Below are positions 25,865 through 33,735 of a stretch of 64,000 nucleotides of DNA, in pieces (the stretch's first letter is position 1; each line of letters opens with the position of its first letter). The stretch lies in the NCBI RefSeq assembly GCF_001953975.1, contig NZ_MBEJ01000090.1:34465-98464 (forward strand). Reading direction: 5' to 3'. The DNA is from Mycobacterium sp. NS-7484 (GTDB lineage Bacteria; Actinomycetota; Actinomycetes; Mycobacteriales; Mycobacteriaceae). A model generated the notes under the pieces. That model was given only the letters and a program-made list of their open reading frames with translations, was not told the DNA's origin and made no database searches. Both the position numbers and the translations under genes were made by a program.

Positions 25865-25969
25865 GGTGGTCCAAGGAGGTTCATTGTTTGCTAACCCGTT
25901 ATCGGCTGGGGGAGCGCCTTGTGAATCAGCGAGGCGCTTCATCTCCTTCGACTCGGCTCGTACGCGGGG

Positions 25970-25975
25970 TAAAAT
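25970..25975 (+). promoter_or_regulatory. -10 element for a leaderless DUF433 mRNA
   Basis: TAAAAT ends six bases before the ATG of the DUF433 gene. Mycobacterial transcripts commonly start 6-7 bases past the -10, so the mRNA would begin at or next to the ATG. Confidence 0.5.
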
Positions 25976-25981
25976 CGGGCA

Positions 25982-26212
25982 ATGATCTTCACTCGGATCA
26001 CCGTGGACCCAGCTGTGATGGGCGGTATGCCCTGTGTGCGTGGGTTGCGGTTTCCTGTGGCGACCGTTGTGGCAATGGTCGCCGACGGCATGTCCGCGCA
26101 AGAGATCATCGCCGAGCATCCTGATCTCGAACTCGGCGACGTTGCCGAGGCATTGAAGTACGCTGCCGAAGCGCTGAAGGAACGCGAACTTCCGCTTCGG
26201 AAACCGGCGTGA
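25982..26212 (+). CDS. DUF433 family antitoxin
   Basis: A 76-residue DUF433 protein: RITVDPAVMGGMPCVRGLRFPV, then the helix-turn-helix-like MSAQEIIAEHPDLELGDVAEAL. These are usually antitoxins of DUF433/DUF5615 (PIN-like) pairs. The stop overlaps a GTG that opens only 32 codons, so the toxin partner seems lost. Confidence 0.85.
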   Translation: MIFTRITVDPAVMGGMPCVRGLRFPVATVVAMVADGMSAQEIIAEHPDLELGDVAEALKYAAEALKERELPLRKPA

Positions 26213-26307
26213 AGTTTCTGCGCTTCACCGCCCAGGCCATATGTGAAGTCCGCCAGGTGTATCGAGACAGGGCACTACCGGAACAGAAACCGCTCGGACA
26301 CAGATGA
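26209..26307 (+). pseudogene. Probable remnant of the DUF5615-type toxin partner
   Basis: GTG at 26209 overlaps the DUF433 stop, as toxin starts usually do. It opens VKFLRFTAQAICEVRQVYRD and ends after 32 codons. The first four residues match the MKFLVD start of DUF5615 toxins, and the rest does not, so this is read as a truncated end. The case rests mainly on position. Confidence 0.35.
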
Positions 26308-26330
26308 AAACGAAGACTTTAAACTGACAT

Positions 26331-26388
26331 AATGTATCTTATCGGTACATTGGTGAGCTGTACCGACTGCGACTAGTCGGCGGTACAG
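26331..26388. repeat. Cluster of CGGTACA/TGTACCG half-sites with hairpin potential
   Basis: AATGTA and TACATT (26331-26336, 26346-26351) form one inverted pair. CGGTACA occurs at 26343 and 26381, and its reverse complement TGTACCG at 26359. CTGTA-CCGACT (26358-26368) can pair with AGTCGG-CGG-TACAG (26375-26388) with a 3-base bulge. There is no T-run. It lies just past the eroded antitoxin module; an operator or recombinase site would look like this. Confidence 0.45.
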
Positions 26389-26774
26389 TCGATCTCTTCG
26401 CCTTACCTGCGGAGTCCAGGAACATCTTCATGCCCGACCATCAACCATCTCGTTCGTGGCGCGGCTGTGCGGATGTGTAAGCCGCATAAGCGTCGAGGCG
26501 TTGGCCACGCCGCCAAGGATCCAGTCGCGGCCCGCCGACATTTGGGGTTCGCGCGTCAGGTACCCCGTCGGTCAATCGGTGGTGATGACTACTAGTGCCC
26601 CGCCGTCGCCTCTCCAATTGCGTCACAGTGACGATTTTCGAGAAGGTGCCTGTGTGTCAGATTCGCTTGCCGTACAGGCTTTTTCGATGAAGACGAGGCC
26701 GGGTTGAAGCCTGGCGGTCGGCTTCGGGTTCCGGCTGGTGATAGCGTCCCCGGTGAACGCAAGGAGCTGGCCGG
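26389..26774. other. Gene-free stretch before the lipoprotein gene
   Basis: No frame here has convincing coding character. The only structure noticed is the palindrome CGTCACAGTGACG at 26621-26633, whose reverse complement forms the tip of the hairpin on the other side of the lipoprotein gene (27127-27141). Confidence 0.4.
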
Positions 26775-27104
26775 ATGGTTGTTTGGTTAAGGCGGATGAG
26801 GTGGCGAGCCGTGTCGCTGCTGCCTCTGGCTGCGACGCTGATCGCCGGCTGCGGTACCGATCCAAGCCGACCTGTCGCCTCGGATGATCCCGTGACGACG
26901 CTGCCGGTTCCGGCGAACATGCCGCCGTTCCCATATCCCAGCGACATTCCGCCGGTGTGGCTGCCCAGCGCTGTGCCCACCGTCCAGCTCCCGAGTGAGA
27001 TCCCACGGGAGCCACTGCCGGCCGATGTACCGCAGGTTGAGTTGCCTGCCGAGATTCCCCGCGTTCAATTGCCCTCCGCGATCCCGCCTATCCCCTTCCC
27101 GTAA
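26775..27104 (+). CDS. Short proline-rich lipoprotein with LPxxIP repeats
   Basis: A 109-residue lipoprotein. A basic start and hydrophobic helix end in LIAGCG, a lipobox with Cys near residue 26. The mature part is a chain of Pro-rich units of about ten residues of the type LPSEIPRxP, and has no globular domain. Charge is carried by Glu, Asp and Arg in alternate units. It likely forms an extended stalk or wall-spanning linker. The family is unknown to me. Confidence 0.75.
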   Translation: MVVWLRRMRWRAVSLLPLAATLIAGCGTDPSRPVASDDPVTTLPVPANMPPFPYPSDIPPVWLPSAVPTVQLPSEIPREPLPADVPQVELPAEIPRVQLPSAIPPIPFP

Positions 27105-27109
27105 AGCGG

Positions 27110-27158
27110 TTCTACCCCAATGGATTTCGTCACTGTGACGAATGCCATTGGGGTAGAA
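27110..27158. terminator. 49-base stem-loop between convergent genes
   Basis: TTCTACCCCAATGG at 27110-27123 pairs exactly with CCATTGGGGTAGAA at 27145-27158. Inside it TTCGTCAC (27126-27133) pairs exactly with GTGACGAA (27135-27142). The result is a near-complete 22-bp stem with a 2x2 internal loop and a one-base tip. It sits between the convergent lipoprotein and VOC genes and can serve both as a terminator. Confidence 0.7.
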
Positions 27159-27191
27159 CGAGGCGGTCGTGGCGTTGCTCCAGACCCGTGT

Positions 27192-27689
27192 TCAAGAGGG
27201 CACGACCGATCGGTCATCGAACACCCTGAGGTCGAGCGGTTCGCCCAACAATTCCACCTGAATGCCGTCGGGATCCAGAACGCAGGCCACTGGAGCATTC
27301 GTGCGTGATGTCTTGATAGTGCGGACATCCGAGGCCAGTCCAAGAGATTTGAGCCGCCGCAGCGTCTCCTCGACGTCGACTTGAAATGACAGCACGCACA
27401 TTCCTCGTTGAAGCCGTCGCACTCCCTCGGGTTCGCGTTCCGCGTCGAAACCGTTGATCTGCATCAACTCCACACACCCGGTGTTCGGTTCCCCTGCCAC
27501 GCCGAGGAAGACGGTCCTGGTGCGATTGGTGGGCGCATTGAGCAGCGTGACCAGATCGGGCTCAACGACTGTGTCAAAGAGCGTTCTCAGCCCAATGCCG
27601 TCGCAGTAGAACCGCAGCGACGCATCCATATCCGCGGGGCAAATCGCGATGTGGTGAACGGCCACTCCGGTTGGTTCAGGCGCTGACAT
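27192..27689 (-). CDS. VOC (glyoxalase/bleomycin-resistance) family protein
   Basis: A 165-residue vicinal-oxygen-chelate protein: GVAVHHIAICPADMDASLRFY at the N-terminus (metal His), CVELMQING near residue 75, and VLDPDGIQVELLG at the C-terminus (metal Glu). It resembles methylmalonyl-CoA epimerase and lactoylglutathione-lyase-type proteins; the substrate is open. ATG 27689 is preceded by AAGAGAG; an ATG at 27728 would add 13 residues. Confidence 0.87.
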   Translation of the reverse strand: MSAPEPTGVAVHHIAICPADMDASLRFYCDGIGLRTLFDTVVEPDLVTLLNAPTNRTRTVFLGVAGEPNTGCVELMQINGFDAEREPEGVRRLQRGMCVLSFQVDVEETLRRLKSLGLASDVRTIKTSRTNAPVACVLDPDGIQVELLGEPLDLRVFDDRSVVPS

Positions 27690-27923
27690 TCGCGGCTGCT
27701 CTCTTCCTGGCTCAAGGCCTCGAATCATGCTCATTCTCAATGTATTCCTACTTTGACACCGTGTCTTGAACAAGGTGCTGGGCGCGAGAGCAATTCGATT
27801 CTCGCCGGTATGCCGTCGAGCACAGCCATACCACCCTCGCGGACGCCCACTGTCTTGCGGTCCCGCAGATCGATTCGGCCAGGAAGGTGTGAGCCGGTGG
27901 CTGAAGCGACGCCCAGAGTGCGC

Positions 27924-28997
27924 TCACTCCAGCCAGTCGTTACCCGCAAGACCAAGTGATTTCACGTCGAGCGTGGGCGTGATGCCGGATTGCGGGGCCA
28001 GGCCATGGTTTTCGAGTACCGACCGCAGTACCTCAGCGGCATCGATGTTGAGTGGGCTGGACACCCACATGGCGTAGGGCAGATTGATGAACCGGTTCTC
28101 CCGCACGGCCCTGAGGTTGCGGCTGGCCGGGTTGGACCGTAGGGCGTCGATCTTTTCCTCGACCGACTGACCCGGGTAGTCGACGAACGCGATCAGATCT
28201 GGATCGGCCGTGGCGATCCGCTCCCAGCTCACCGTGGTCCAGGTGTCGCGAACGTTCTCGGTGGCGTTGCGCGCACCGGCAGTGTCGATGATCCCTTGCG
28301 GCCCGCCGAACATCCCCGACGAGAAGACGGTGTCGCTGCCGCTGTCGAACAAGAAGACGGTCGGCATATGCTCGGGTTGCGGTGCAGCACGTAGCGTTTC
28401 GAGTCTCGCAGCCACCTCGTCGGCCGCGCGTGCGCCCTGTTCGGCGTTGCCGGTGATGATGCCGATGTTGCGCAGGTCGGTATCGAGCGCGAGCCACGGG
28501 TCCATCGTGCCGCGTACGCGCTCCCCCTCGACCTGCCGGCACGCCTCGGACAACTGGTAGACGCCGATACCGTGTCCGGACAGGATTTCGGGCGTGATCC
28601 CCCGGGCCTCCCCCATGCCGTAGTTGTATCCGGCGAACAGCACCTGCGGCTTTGCGCCGACGATGTTCTCCAGCGTCGGCTGCGTCGGCGCAACCTCGTT
28701 GAGCTCATCGACCTGCGAACCGTATTCCAATCGAAGCACGTCGACGTCACGTGCCATCGAGCTGACCGCGACCATCTGCTCGTGCGCACCGGCGGCCAGC
28801 GCGATGGCGATCATGCCGCCGTCGTTGACGAACAACCGATCGAGCGGCTGTTCATAGCTGACCTCCTCGCCGCAGTTGGCGACGGTCACGGTGGACGACG
28901 CAGCGGACACCTCGTGCTGCGAGCCGCAGGCGGTGATCAGGCCAAGCGTGAGTGCCGCAACGGACCATTTCATCCAAAAGGTATGTGCCACAGTCAT
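27924..28997 (-). CDS. btuF: BtuF-like ABC substrate-binding lipoprotein
   Basis: A 357-residue periplasmic-binding protein of the cobalamin/Fe(III)-siderophore class III fold. The signal peptide ends in the lipobox LITACGS. Two lobes joined by a long helix can be followed through RLFVNDGGMIAIALAAGA, KPQVLFAGYNYG, and DPDLIAFVDYPGQ. It is third in an operon after the permease and ATPase genes, coupled by ATGA. The cobalamin riboswitch in front of the operon indicates vitamin B12 or a cobinamide as the ligand rather than iron. Confidence 0.87.
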   Translation of the reverse strand: MTVAHTFWMKWSVAALTLGLITACGSQHEVSAASSTVTVANCGEEVSYEQPLDRLFVNDGGMIAIALAAGAHEQMVAVSSMARDVDVLRLEYGSQVDELNEVAPTQPTLENIVGAKPQVLFAGYNYGMGEARGITPEILSGHGIGVYQLSEACRQVEGERVRGTMDPWLALDTDLRNIGIITGNAEQGARAADEVAARLETLRAAPQPEHMPTVFLFDSGSDTVFSSGMFGGPQGIIDTAGARNATENVRDTWTTVSWERIATADPDLIAFVDYPGQSVEEKIDALRSNPASRNLRAVRENRFINLPYAMWVSSPLNIDAAEVLRSVLENHGLAPQSGITPTLDVKSLGLAGNDWLE

Positions 28998-29800
28998 CTT
29001 CCGTCGGTGGTGTCGAACGCCGGATCGGCGTGGGTGAGCAGCAGGTGGGGACGTCTCGTCGTGGGATGGGTGATGACATCGCCGGCGACGTCGAACACCT
29101 CAGACAGCAGCTCGGGATCGAGCACCTCAGTAGGCGGTCCGTGCGCGACGAGCCCACCGGCAGCGACGACGGCGACCGCGTCGAAATGCCTCAGCACCAA
29201 ATCCAAATCGTGCATGGCAGCGATGACCGTGCATTCGAGGGTGTCGAGAACCCTCATGAATCTCAGCTGCCATGCCGCGTCGAGATGATTGGTCGGTTCA
29301 TCGAGCACCAGCACCGACGTCTGTTGGGCCAACGCGCGCGCGAGCACGACACGATGACGTTCACCACCGGAGAGTTCCGCGCAGGACCGGTTTCCCCAAC
29401 CGCTCAGACCGACCGCCATCAGCGCGTCCTCGACGATGTCGTGCTCCTCACCCGCACCCGTCGACGACCACGGATTCCGGTACGGCGTCCGGCCAAGCCG
29501 GACCGCCTCGGCGACGGTCAGCTCACCCGATGGCCGCTCTTCCTGCCCGACGACGGCGACGGTGCGCGCCCGGCGCCGCGCGGGCATCCGATACACATCC
29601 TCCCCGTCGACCTGGATCGTTCCGGCCCGCGGAGCCTGCAGACCCGACAGCGCCCGCAGCAGGGTGGTCTTGCCGGCGCCGTTGGGTCCGACCACGGCCA
29701 GTCGGGTGCCGGCGGGAACGACCAGATCCACCCCGGACACCACGGTTCTCCCGCCGCGGCGACACACGACGGCATGCGCGCTGACCGTCGCGGCACTCAC
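28994..29800 (-). CDS. btuD: BtuD-like ABC transporter ATPase
   Basis: A 268-residue ATPase of the FecE/BtuD group. Walker A is VGPNGAGKTTLLRAL (about residues 36-50), the signature CAELSGGERHRVVLARALAQ, Walker B VLVLDEPTNHLD, and the switch His is in MHDLDLV. It starts in an ATGA overlap with the permease gene and ends in one with the binding-protein gene. Confidence 0.94.
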   Translation of the reverse strand: MSAATVSAHAVVCRRGGRTVVSGVDLVVPAGTRLAVVGPNGAGKTTLLRALSGLQAPRAGTIQVDGEDVYRMPARRRARTVAVVGQEERPSGELTVAEAVRLGRTPYRNPWSSTGAGEEHDIVEDALMAVGLSGWGNRSCAELSGGERHRVVLARALAQQTSVLVLDEPTNHLDAAWQLRFMRVLDTLECTVIAAMHDLDLVLRHFDAVAVVAAGGLVAHGPPTEVLDPELLSEVFDVAGDVITHPTTRRPHLLLTHADPAFDTTDGR

Positions 29801-30906
29801 GTGCTGCTGCCGAATTCGTAGCGGCGACGGCCCATCAGGAACAGAAACACCGGCGCCCCGATCAGTCCGGTGACGATACCCAGGGGCATCTCCCGGGGTG
29901 CGGCCAGTTCACGGGAGATCACGTCGACCCACACCAGAAACAGCGCTCCGCCGAAGACCGTCACCGGCAGCATTGCGCGATGAGTGGCGCCCACGACGAG
30001 GCGTGCCGCGTGGGGCACGATGAGCCCGACGAACCCGATCCCACCGGCGACGGCGACCAGCACGCCGGCGAGCACCGCCTGCGCGACGAACAGGGCGTTG
30101 CGCAAGGCCCGTACCGGCACACCGAGCGACGTGGCGGTGTCGGAGCCGGCGGCGTAAGCGTCGAGCCACGAATGGATCAGCAATGCCCCGATCAGCGAGA
30201 CCAGGACGACGACACCGGCGATCGGCACTTTCGCCCACGTCGCTCCGGCGACACTGCCGAGCAACCAGAACATGACGCTCTCGGCGGCATGCGGGTCACC
30301 GGTGGTGAATACCAGCAACGACGACAACGCCATGAATGCCGAGGACAGCACGACACCTGACAGGATCAGGCGAAGGGCGCTCAGTCCGCCCTGGGCGCGT
30401 GCGACGGCGTACACGGTGAGGGTGGCGACCAACGCGCCCAGCAGCGCCCCTCCGGACAACGCCCATACCCCCAACGCCGAGAGCACCCCGAGGGTCATCA
30501 CCGACGTTGCGCCGACGGCGGCACCTGCGGACACCCCCAGCAGATACGGCTCGGCCAGCGGGTTGCGGACCAAGGCCTGCATCAGCGCGCCGGCCAACGC
30601 CAGACCCGCGCCCACGATCGCGGCCAGCATCGAACGCGGCAGGCGCAGATCCCAGACGATGACGTCGTAGGCCGAGTCGACCTCGATCCCGGCGATGAAG
30701 CGGCCGATCACGGTGCGCCACACCTCGCCGATCGGGATGTCCTCCGCGCCGAAGGCGACCGAGACCACGATGCTCGCCAAGGTGAGTCCCGCGAGAATCG
30801 CGGTGAGCGGCGGGGCCGGAACGCGTCGTACGGTGGGAGCCGGTGCCCTGACCCCCGCAAGGGTTGCCTTCGGGGGCACGGTCATGGGAGGCCGGTGGAT
30901 CGACAC
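29797..30906 (-). CDS. btuC: BtuC/FecCD-type ABC transporter permease
   Basis: A 369-residue permease with about 10 membrane segments. It has the FecCD family signatures LRLPRSMLAAIVGAGLALAG, RNPLAEPYLLGVSAGAA and FVGLIVPHAARLVVG. The GTG at 30906 has AAGG at about six bases; ATG 30885 is an alternative. The open frame runs back to 30948, inside the hairpin after the riboswitch, and is not used. It is first in the permease-ATPase-binding protein operon. Confidence 0.92.
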   Translation of the reverse strand: MSIHRPPMTVPPKATLAGVRAPAPTVRRVPAPPLTAILAGLTLASIVVSVAFGAEDIPIGEVWRTVIGRFIAGIEVDSAYDVIVWDLRLPRSMLAAIVGAGLALAGALMQALVRNPLAEPYLLGVSAGAAVGATSVMTLGVLSALGVWALSGGALLGALVATLTVYAVARAQGGLSALRLILSGVVLSSAFMALSSLLVFTTGDPHAAESVMFWLLGSVAGATWAKVPIAGVVVLVSLIGALLIHSWLDAYAAGSDTATSLGVPVRALRNALFVAQAVLAGVLVAVAGGIGFVGLIVPHAARLVVGATHRAMLPVTVFGGALFLVWVDVISRELAAPREMPLGIVTGLIGAPVFLFLMGRRRYEFGSST

Positions 30907-30927
30907 GCCTTGCCTTCGTCTGCCGGG

Positions 30928-30946
30928 GTATCTGTGCGCGAGATAC
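30928..30946 (-). promoter_or_regulatory. Hairpin between the riboswitch and btuC, possible expression platform
   Basis: GTATCT and AGATAC form a 6-bp stem with a 7-base loop, 15 bases after the riboswitch P1 stem and about 20 bases before the GTG start. In this position a hairpin could take part in translational control. No terminator-like U-run is present. Confidence 0.4.
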
Positions 30947-30960
30947 ACGTGGACTCAACC

Positions 30961-31128
30961 GAGGACGGCAGGTATTCGGACTTGGGATCATCCGAACTCG
31001 ACGCCTTCCCAGAAGACCGCGAGGTGTTCCAGTGGCTTGTGCCGAGTCCGTCTCCCATACCGCTGCGCGCCAGTCCCGGATTCTCACCGGGTTCCCTGGC
31101 ATCCGTTGGCACGGATGCGACCGACCTC
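30961..31128 (-). promoter_or_regulatory. Cobalamin (B12) riboswitch
   Basis: Read on the minus strand, the 168-base leader has the conserved cobalamin aptamer elements in order. GAGGTCGG (P1 5' side) comes first, then a GCCAGGGAACCCGGTGAGAA core region around 31082-31101, CGCGCAGCGGT, GCCACTGG, GGGAAGGCG, and the B12 box AGTCCGAATACCTGCC at 30967-30982. CCGTCCTC closes P1. It lies directly upstream of the btuC-like gene and should turn the importer off when adenosyl- or other cobalamins are abundant. Confidence 0.93.
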
Positions 31129-31255
31129 GTCGAGGACACTACCAAGCCCCGGTCAGCAGACGGAATGGCCCGATTTCGACCATCGTGGGAAAACCCGTCG
31201 TAGGCTGTTTGCTACAGCAATAGCACAGCAACCCCTCTCTCCAGAGGCAACTACT

Positions 31256-31735
31256 ATGACGAAACGCAGAATCGTCGCGGTCTCCTCGGAATGCACTGCG
31301 ACTCTCATCGTCCTCGGTGCCGCTGCTGTCGTCGGGCCACCCGCGCGCGCAGACGATTTCGGGACTGCCTTACAAAGCCGCGTCGGCCAGCTTCGCCAGA
31401 CCTGTCCGGGTCTCAGCGGCGAACCGAGCTTGAGGTTGGCAGCGCAACGGCACGCCGATGACATGCTGATGACCGGCGTGGGCGGCCATACAGGTTCCGA
31501 TGGCTCTTCACCGCAAGCCCGTATCGCGGATGCGGGCTACAACGCCGGGTACACGGGTGAAATCGTGTACTGGGGTACCGGATCGGCAGCCAGTGTGGCC
31601 GCAGCGCTCGACGCGTGGATGAACAGTCCCCCGCACCGGGACGTCATCCTGAATTGCAGCTACACCGCAGTCGGCTTTGCGACAGCCATGGACAGCAACA
31701 AGATGACTGTGGTGGGTGACTTCGCGGGAGCATAA
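31256..31735 (+). CDS. Secreted CAP/SCP-domain protein
   Basis: A 159-residue secreted protein: the signal peptide ends at PPARA-DDF near residue 33, and the rest is a CAP (SCP/PR-1) domain. It shows RLAAQRHADDMLMTGVGGHTGSDGSSPQARIADAGY, WMNSPPHRDVILN and VVGDFA; the His and Glu positions of the CAP cavity can be seen. The ATG at 31256 follows AGAGG. Function in bacteria is unknown. It faces away from the riboswitch leader. Confidence 0.87.
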   Translation: MTKRRIVAVSSECTATLIVLGAAAVVGPPARADDFGTALQSRVGQLRQTCPGLSGEPSLRLAAQRHADDMLMTGVGGHTGSDGSSPQARIADAGYNAGYTGEIVYWGTGSAASVAAALDAWMNSPPHRDVILNCSYTAVGFATAMDSNKMTVVGDFAGA

Positions 31736-31754
31736 GCCGGGGTCGGTCATCCAC

Positions 31755-32072
31755 TCAGCGGCTGCACATCAGGTCGACATACGCGGTGGTGTACCGCACG
31801 AGGTTGTTCACATTGCCCACCGGTCCGCGTTGCACCCAGGAGTGCTTGACGTCAGTGCCCTGGCGCACCGCCGTCACGGTGCACTGATCCATCGGCGCAT
31901 TTCCGACCTTGTTGAGAATGACTTTGAAACCTTGAGCTTCCAGATCGCTGATCGTCGCTTGGGCCGAGGTCTGGCCTGTCGGTGCCGCCACCGCCGGCGC
32001 GGATGACGCGAGAGCCATACCTGCCGCAGCCGAGGCGACGGCAACGATCTTCACGAACGTATTCTTCGTCAT
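31755..32072 (-). CDS. Small secreted protein, mycobacterial type
   Basis: A 105-residue secreted protein. The signal peptide is cut near APAVA-APT at residue 30, and the mature part has TISDLEAQGFKVILNKVG, which resembles a single PASTA-like lobe, and two Cys (MDQCTV and DLMCSR) that could form a disulfide. AAAGGGG precedes the ATG at 32072. The role is unknown. It is convergent with the CAP-domain gene. Confidence 0.75.
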   Translation of the reverse strand: MTKNTFVKIVAVASAAAGMALASSAPAVAAPTGQTSAQATISDLEAQGFKVILNKVGNAPMDQCTVTAVRQGTDVKHSWVQRGPVGNVNNLVRYTTAYVDLMCSR

Positions 32073-32247
32073 CTGAGCCCCTTTCGGCCGATCACCAGCC
32101 GCTCCGTGTGGGTGCGGTGTATAGGTCCAGGCTAGAGACGAATACGGCTGGTGGCCGGAACTCATACCCAACGCATAATTAGCTGCAGCACAAGCTCATA
32201 GACGCTTCACATCGAATTCAGACACAACGGCCGACAACGGTGACAGC

Positions 32248-33549
32248 TCAGAAATTGCCGTCCAGGAATTCGGCATACGCCGGCAGGTCGAGTTGGCCGT
32301 GTCCGGACAGCCCGATCACCACAACCTGTTCGGCTGAGTTGTCGGCCACGTGCGCCGCGGCGGCGGCGATCGCATGAGTGGATTCGGGCGCGGGCACGAT
32401 TCCCTGGGTGCGGGCGAACAGGACGCCGGCAGAGAACGCATCGTGCTGCGAGATCGCGATGCCTTCGACCAGTCCGAGTTCGACGGTGTGACTGAGCGCC
32501 GGTGCCATACCGTGATAACGCAGCCCGCCCGCGTGGATCGGATCGGGTACGAAATCCATACCGAGCGTGTGCATTTTGAGCAACGGTGTCAGCCCCGCCA
32601 CGTCACCGTGGTCATACCGGTACTCCCCCTGTGTGATCGACGGGCATGCGGCGGGTTCGGCGGCGACGATCCTCGGGTTCGAGCGGCCATGGATCTTCTC
32701 GCGCAGGAACGGGAATGCCAGGCCGGCAAGGTTCGAGCCGCCACCGGCGCAGCCGAAGACGACGTCGGCACCGTTCGGTTCGACCGCGGCCAACTGGGCG
32801 ACGGCTTCCAGACCGATGACGCTCTGGTGCAGCACCACGTGGTTCAGCACGCTGCCGAGGGCGTAACGGGCGTCCGGATCTGCTGCGGCGACCTCGACCG
32901 CCTCGCTGACCGCCATCCCGAGGCTGCCGGTGGTGTCGGGACTCTGGGCGAGGATGGCACGGCCCGACTCGGTGAGCGTCGAGGGGCTGGAGTGCACCGT
33001 GCCGCCGTAGGTGCGAATCAGGTGACGCCGGTACGGTTTTGACTCGTAGGACGCCCGGACCTGCCACACCTCGATCTCGAGGCCGAACTGCGCGCCGGCG
33101 AACGCGAGCGCACTGCCCCACTGGCCGGCGCCGGTCTCGGTGGTGAGTTTGCGAACACCGTCGATGCTGTTGTAATACGCTTGTGCCACAGACGAATTGG
33201 TCTTGTGGCTGCCGACCGGGCTGACACCCTCGTACTTGACGTAGATATGCGCCCCGGTGTTCAGCGCCTGCTCGAACCGCCGGGCCCGAATCAACGGTGC
33301 CGGGCGCCACATGGCATAGATCTCGCGCACGGCGTCCGGGATCGCGACGTAGGGCTCGGTGGATACTTCCTGCGCGATCAACCCGCTCGGAAACAGAGCT
33401 GCGAGATCGTCGGGCCCCACCGGCTCTTTCGTCGCCGGATGTAGGTGGGGTGGAATCGGCCGGTCCAATTCGGCGGCCAAGTTGTACCAATGCGTCGGCA
33501 CCTCGACGGTCACCAGATCCGGATGGGCAGCGTCGGCGTGCAACGTCAT
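32248..33549 (-). CDS. TrpB2-type PLP-dependent tryptophan synthase beta-like enzyme
   Basis: A 433-residue type-2 tryptophan synthase beta chain. It starts VPTHWYNLAAELDRPIPPHLHP, typical of TrpB2, has the PLP Lys in GVSPVGSHKTNSSVAQAYY (about residue 115), the phosphate loop FGCAGGGSNLAG and the C-terminal VVIGLSGHGQLDL. TrpB2 enzymes make Trp from indole and Ser (or O-phosphoserine) without TrpA. No trp gene is near. ATG 33549 is used; the longer open frame to 33642 lacks homology. Confidence 0.92.
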   Translation of the reverse strand: MTLHADAAHPDLVTVEVPTHWYNLAAELDRPIPPHLHPATKEPVGPDDLAALFPSGLIAQEVSTEPYVAIPDAVREIYAMWRPAPLIRARRFEQALNTGAHIYVKYEGVSPVGSHKTNSSVAQAYYNSIDGVRKLTTETGAGQWGSALAFAGAQFGLEIEVWQVRASYESKPYRRHLIRTYGGTVHSSPSTLTESGRAILAQSPDTTGSLGMAVSEAVEVAAADPDARYALGSVLNHVVLHQSVIGLEAVAQLAAVEPNGADVVFGCAGGGSNLAGLAFPFLREKIHGRSNPRIVAAEPAACPSITQGEYRYDHGDVAGLTPLLKMHTLGMDFVPDPIHAGGLRYHGMAPALSHTVELGLVEGIAISQHDAFSAGVLFARTQGIVPAPESTHAIAAAAAHVADNSAEQVVVIGLSGHGQLDLPAYAEFLDGNF

Positions 33550-33735
33550 GCCGACACTGTAGTGGGTCCGCTCATACGCCCTCAACAGGTGCGTTTCGCC
33601 AAGTAGACCCTTGTTTCGGCCGGTCTCAGCGCGCGTCGACACACATGCTTTCTCCGGGGAGGTTTATCCCTTGCCGGCCTCGGCTAGCCAACGTGTCCGT
33701 GAGATTCATCCGCATACGGATTGGAGGTCTACGGC

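Noticed and set aside
25655..26119. Minus-strand frames across the toxin-antitoxin remnants
   Set aside because: They have no homology, and they run antisense to the recognisable RHH, MazF and DUF433 motifs.
26331..26388. CRISPR-like repeat array
   Set aside because: The repeated element is only 7 bases long with unequal spacing and alternating orientation.
27924..31128. Iron-siderophore uptake operon
   Set aside because: The proteins would allow it, but the cobalamin riboswitch directly upstream makes cobalamin the better call.
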